From NCBI GenBank assembly GCA_022865965.1, contig JALHTS010000465.1, positions 1 through 8,653 of the forward strand: a stretch of DNA of 8,653 nucleotides, in the 5' to 3' direction. The notes beneath the pieces were generated by a model. That model had not been told where the DNA came from. It searched no databases and was given only the letters and a program-made list of their open reading frames with translations. Position numbers and translations under genes: made by a program. The DNA is from Ignavibacteriaceae bacterium. GTDB lineage: Bacteria > Bacteroidota > Ignavibacteria > Ignavibacteriales > Ignavibacteriaceae. Shown here piece by piece: positions 6,928 through 8,653 of the stretch; positions within the stretch are counted from its first letter, which is position 1; every line of letters begins with the position of its first letter.

Positions 6928-7676
6928 TATTTGCTCCTGTTATTCTCTTTAACAATTTCGTGACTGAAGAAATTTCTTAAAAACGGATCGCTCGATGAAG
7001 TTAATTCAGATATTGTTCCCTTATATTGAATTTCACTCTCGTTTAAAACAATTGCCCTGTCGGCTATGATCTTTGCGCACAGTAAATCATGCGTTACAAT
7101 TATTGAGGTTATATTTAATGATTTTTGCATATCAAGAATAAGCTCACTTATTTCTTTTGATGTTATAGGATCTAAACCTGTAGTCGGTTCATCATAAAGC
7201 ATTAACTTTGGTTCAGTAATAATAGAACGGGCTAATCCAATTCTTTTTCGCATTCCTCCCGAAAGTTCTGCGGGCATTTTATCAATAGCTTCTTCAAGTG
7301 TAACCTTTTTAAGAACTGCCCTTATTTTTTCTTCTCTCTCTTTAGGAGTGAAATCAAAATGCCTGATTAAAGGAAATTCCAGGTTTTGCCTTACACTCAT
7401 AGAATCATATAAAGCAGCACTCTGAAATAAAAATCCCAACTGTTTTCTTACTTCATTTAATTTTTTTGTGTTCAGCTCAAGAACATCAACACCATCAATT
7501 TTAATGTCACCGGAATCAGGTTCTAATAATCTAACTATACATTTAAGCAAAACACTTTTACCGGTGCCGCTTCTTCCGAAAACGACAAAATTTTCACCAT
7601 TCATCACATCAAGAGAAATATCGTTAAGCACGACAAGATCGTTAAACTGCATATGCAGATTATTTATTTCAACCAT
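6927..7676 (-). CDS. mlaF: MlaF-like ABC transporter ATPase
   Basis: This is the cytoplasmic ATPase that drives the MlaE permease. Counting from the chosen start, 249 residues show Walker A GRSGTGKS (34-41), Q-loop LFQSAALYDSM (83-93), signature LSGGMRKRIGLARS (138-151), Walker B LMLYDEPTTGLDP (158-170) and the switch His in VTHD (194-197). The SGGM variant of the signature and the FQSAALYDSMSV segment are typical of the MlaF/Ttg2A family as opposed to general ABC importers. I chose the ATG at 7676, which leaves TAA-AA-ATG after mlaE and gives the family-like start MVEINNLHMQF. ATGs at 7700 and 7694 are also in frame; the longest form would have 257 residues and overlap mlaE by 22 bp. No Shine-Dalgarno distinguishes them. 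It is the middle gene of mlaE-F-D. No long C-terminal extension is present beyond the nucleotide-binding domain. Confidence 0.95.
   Translation of the reverse strand: MVEINNLHMQFNDLVVLNDISLDVMNGENFVVFGRSGTGKSVLLKCIVRLLEPDSGDIKIDGVDVLELNTKKLNEVRKQLGFLFQSAALYDSMSVRQNLEFPLIRHFDFTPKEREEKIRAVLKKVTLEEAIDKMPAELSGGMRKRIGLARSIITEPKLMLYDEPTTGLDPITSKEISELILDMQKSLNITSIIVTHDLLCAKIIADRAIVLNESEIQYKGTISELTSSSDPFLRNFFSHEIVKENNRSK
6934..6938 (-). promoter_or_regulatory. Shine-Dalgarno AGGAG for mlaD
   Basis: On the minus strand AGGAG ends 6 nt before the mlaD ATG and lies within the final codons of mlaF (encoding N-R-S). It is the only strong Shine-Dalgarno among the five visible gene starts and fixes the mlaD start at 6927. 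Confidence 0.7.
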
Positions 7677-7678
7677 TT

Positions 7679-8455
7679 TTAAATTGTCGGCCATAACCAC
7701 AACGTAACTTTAACAAGTATCATATCAAAAATTAAAATAAGAAGAGAAGCTACAACAACTGCTGTCGTTGATGCTCTTCCTACGCCTTCGGTTCCATTTG
7801 TTGCAGTGTACCCTTTATAAGAACCGACAACGCCAACAATAAATCCAAAAATAAAAGTTTTTGCCACGCCGGGAATTGCATCACCAAATTCAACCGAAAG
7901 AATAACCGCTCCGGTGTAATATTCCCAAGTCATATTCTGAACCAGAACAACGGCGATGTAAGAACCTATCAATGCAATAAAGATAACATAAACTGTAAGT
8001 AAGGGTAGTATAAATGTTGTGGCAAATATTCTTGTAACAACGAGAAACTTAAATGGGTTAATAGCTGAAACTTCCATTGCATCAATTTGTTCAGTCACAC
8101 GCATAGACCCTAGTTCAGCACCAATTCCCGAGCTTACTCTTCCAGCAAATATTAAAGCAGTTAAAATAGGACCAATTTCTCTAACTATTGAAATTCCAAC
8201 GGAGCCTGGTAAATATGCTTCTGCTCCAAAACGTGCTAGTACAGGTTGAGTCTGCATTGCCAGCACTAAGCCAATTATGAATCCGGTTAAACTTACAATT
8301 GGAAGCGTTTTCATTCCGAGTTCAATCATTTGTTTTCTGACTTCAACAACTTCATAAGGTGGAATAAAGATTTGTTTGAAGAAATCAATTGAGAATTGGG
8401 CTAATCCGCCAATCATCAAAAAGAATTCATTCATTCTGTTGTTAAAGTTTTGCAT
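7679..8455 (-). CDS. mlaE: MlaE-like ABC transporter permease
   Basis: This is the inner-membrane permease of the Mla-type lipid transporter; with MlaF and MlaD it should move phospholipid-like substrates between inner membrane and periplasm. Counting from the ATG at 8455 it has 258 residues, close to E. coli MlaE (260). Hydrophobic segments lie at about 50-67, 137-172 (probably two spans), 198-213 and 231-255, after an amphipathic N-terminal stretch. Family motifs are REIGPILTALIFAGR (92-106), SMRVTEQIDAMEVSAINP (117-134), where MlaE proteins contact the ATPase, and GYTATNGTEGVGRAST (215-230). An in-frame GTG at 8476 would add seven residues (265 in total). I prefer the ATG because of codon type and family length, but neither has a Shine-Dalgarno. 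It is the first gene of the operon. No MlaB (STAS) or MlaC gene follows in the window. Confidence 0.95.
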   Translation of the reverse strand: MQNFNNRMNEFFLMIGGLAQFSIDFFKQIFIPPYEVVEVRKQMIELGMKTLPIVSLTGFIIGLVLAMQTQPVLARFGAEAYLPGSVGISIVREIGPILTALIFAGRVSSGIGAELGSMRVTEQIDAMEVSAINPFKFLVVTRIFATTFILPLLTVYVIFIALIGSYIAVVLVQNMTWEYYTGAVILSVEFGDAIPGVAKTFIFGFIVGVVGSYKGYTATNGTEGVGRASTTAVVVASLLILIFDMILVKVTLWLWPTI

Positions 8456-8514
8456 TATGGAATTATTAATATCCACTGATTTTACGGATTGCTTTTCTGA
8501 TTTGTTAATCTATC

Positions 8515-8545
8515 CAAAAATAATGAAAAATGCCTGACATTAAAA
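8515..8545 (-). promoter_or_regulatory. Candidate Bacteroidota-type promoter for the mlaE-F-D operon
   Basis: On the minus strand TATTTTTG (8515-8522) matches the TAnnTTTG -7 element known for Bacteroidota primary sigma factors. It lies about 60 nt upstream of the mlaE ATG (about 38 nt upstream of the GTG alternative). Nineteen bases further upstream is TTTT (8542-8545) where TTTG would be expected. The position suits the first gene of an operon, but the sequence is AT-rich and one element is imperfect. The rest of 8477-8653 shows no gene. Confidence 0.3.
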
Positions 8546-8653
8546 GTTGGATCTTTCACAAACAAACTCAATTAAAAATTATTGATATTATTTTATAATT
8601 TTATTGAGGCCGGATAAAAAATAGAAACTGAATTTAGAGTACAGTATCAAACA

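Noticed and set aside
7677..7700. Longer mlaF start at ATG 7700
   Set aside because: It overlaps mlaE by 22 bp and adds residues before the usual family start; it remains possible because neither start has a ribosome-binding site.

Overview
The window is AT-rich and carries six protein genes, all from recognisable families. The best taxonomic clue is the C-terminal tail of a secreted deacetylase (LYQNYPNPFNPSTRIRYSV ... SGVYFYQL ... RKMILAK). This is the type IX secretion (T9SS, Por) sorting domain in the form common in Ignavibacteria and relatives of the Bacteroidota/Chlorobi group. The general absence of Shine-Dalgarno sequences, the MCE protein with a conserved NWLFKGYFEDRGYW tail, and the UvrA sequence style fit that placement. 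The assignment is an inference from protein style, not a measured phylogeny.

Layout. At the left, on the plus strand, is the 3' portion of a Nop2/Sun-family rRNA cytosine-5 methyltransferase (2-1261); its beginning lies outside the window. It meets, tail to tail and with an 8-bp overlap, a minus-strand gene for a secreted NodB-type polysaccharide deacetylase with a T9SS tail (1254-2750). After a 181-bp AT-rich gap comes uvrA (2932-5709, minus), the damage-recognition ATPase of nucleotide excision repair. After a further 186-bp gap is a compact minus-strand operon read mlaE-mlaF-mlaD (8455 down to 5896), encoding the permease, ATPase and membrane-anchored MCE substrate-binding protein of an Mla-type lipid transporter. 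The last 177-198 bp hold the probable promoter and leader of that operon.

How the genes relate. Only the three mla genes form an evident functional unit: 2 nt separates the first pair, and the second pair shares one base in a TAATG junction with a good ribosome-binding site. The methyltransferase, deacetylase and uvrA look like independent housekeeping or accessory genes.

I found no undescribed multi-gene system, mobile element, CRISPR array or RNA gene. The most interesting structure is inside the deacetylase's T9SS tail. A pair of abutting 15-bp palindromes and, separately, a run of 7-bp tandem repeats each add an exact whole number of codons (10 and 7) at loop positions of an otherwise canonical sorting domain. 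They look like small repeats that entered a coding region without breaking it. UvrA also shows two departures from family consensus: LSSGE in its first ABC signature and CC in place of CxxC in one zinc site.
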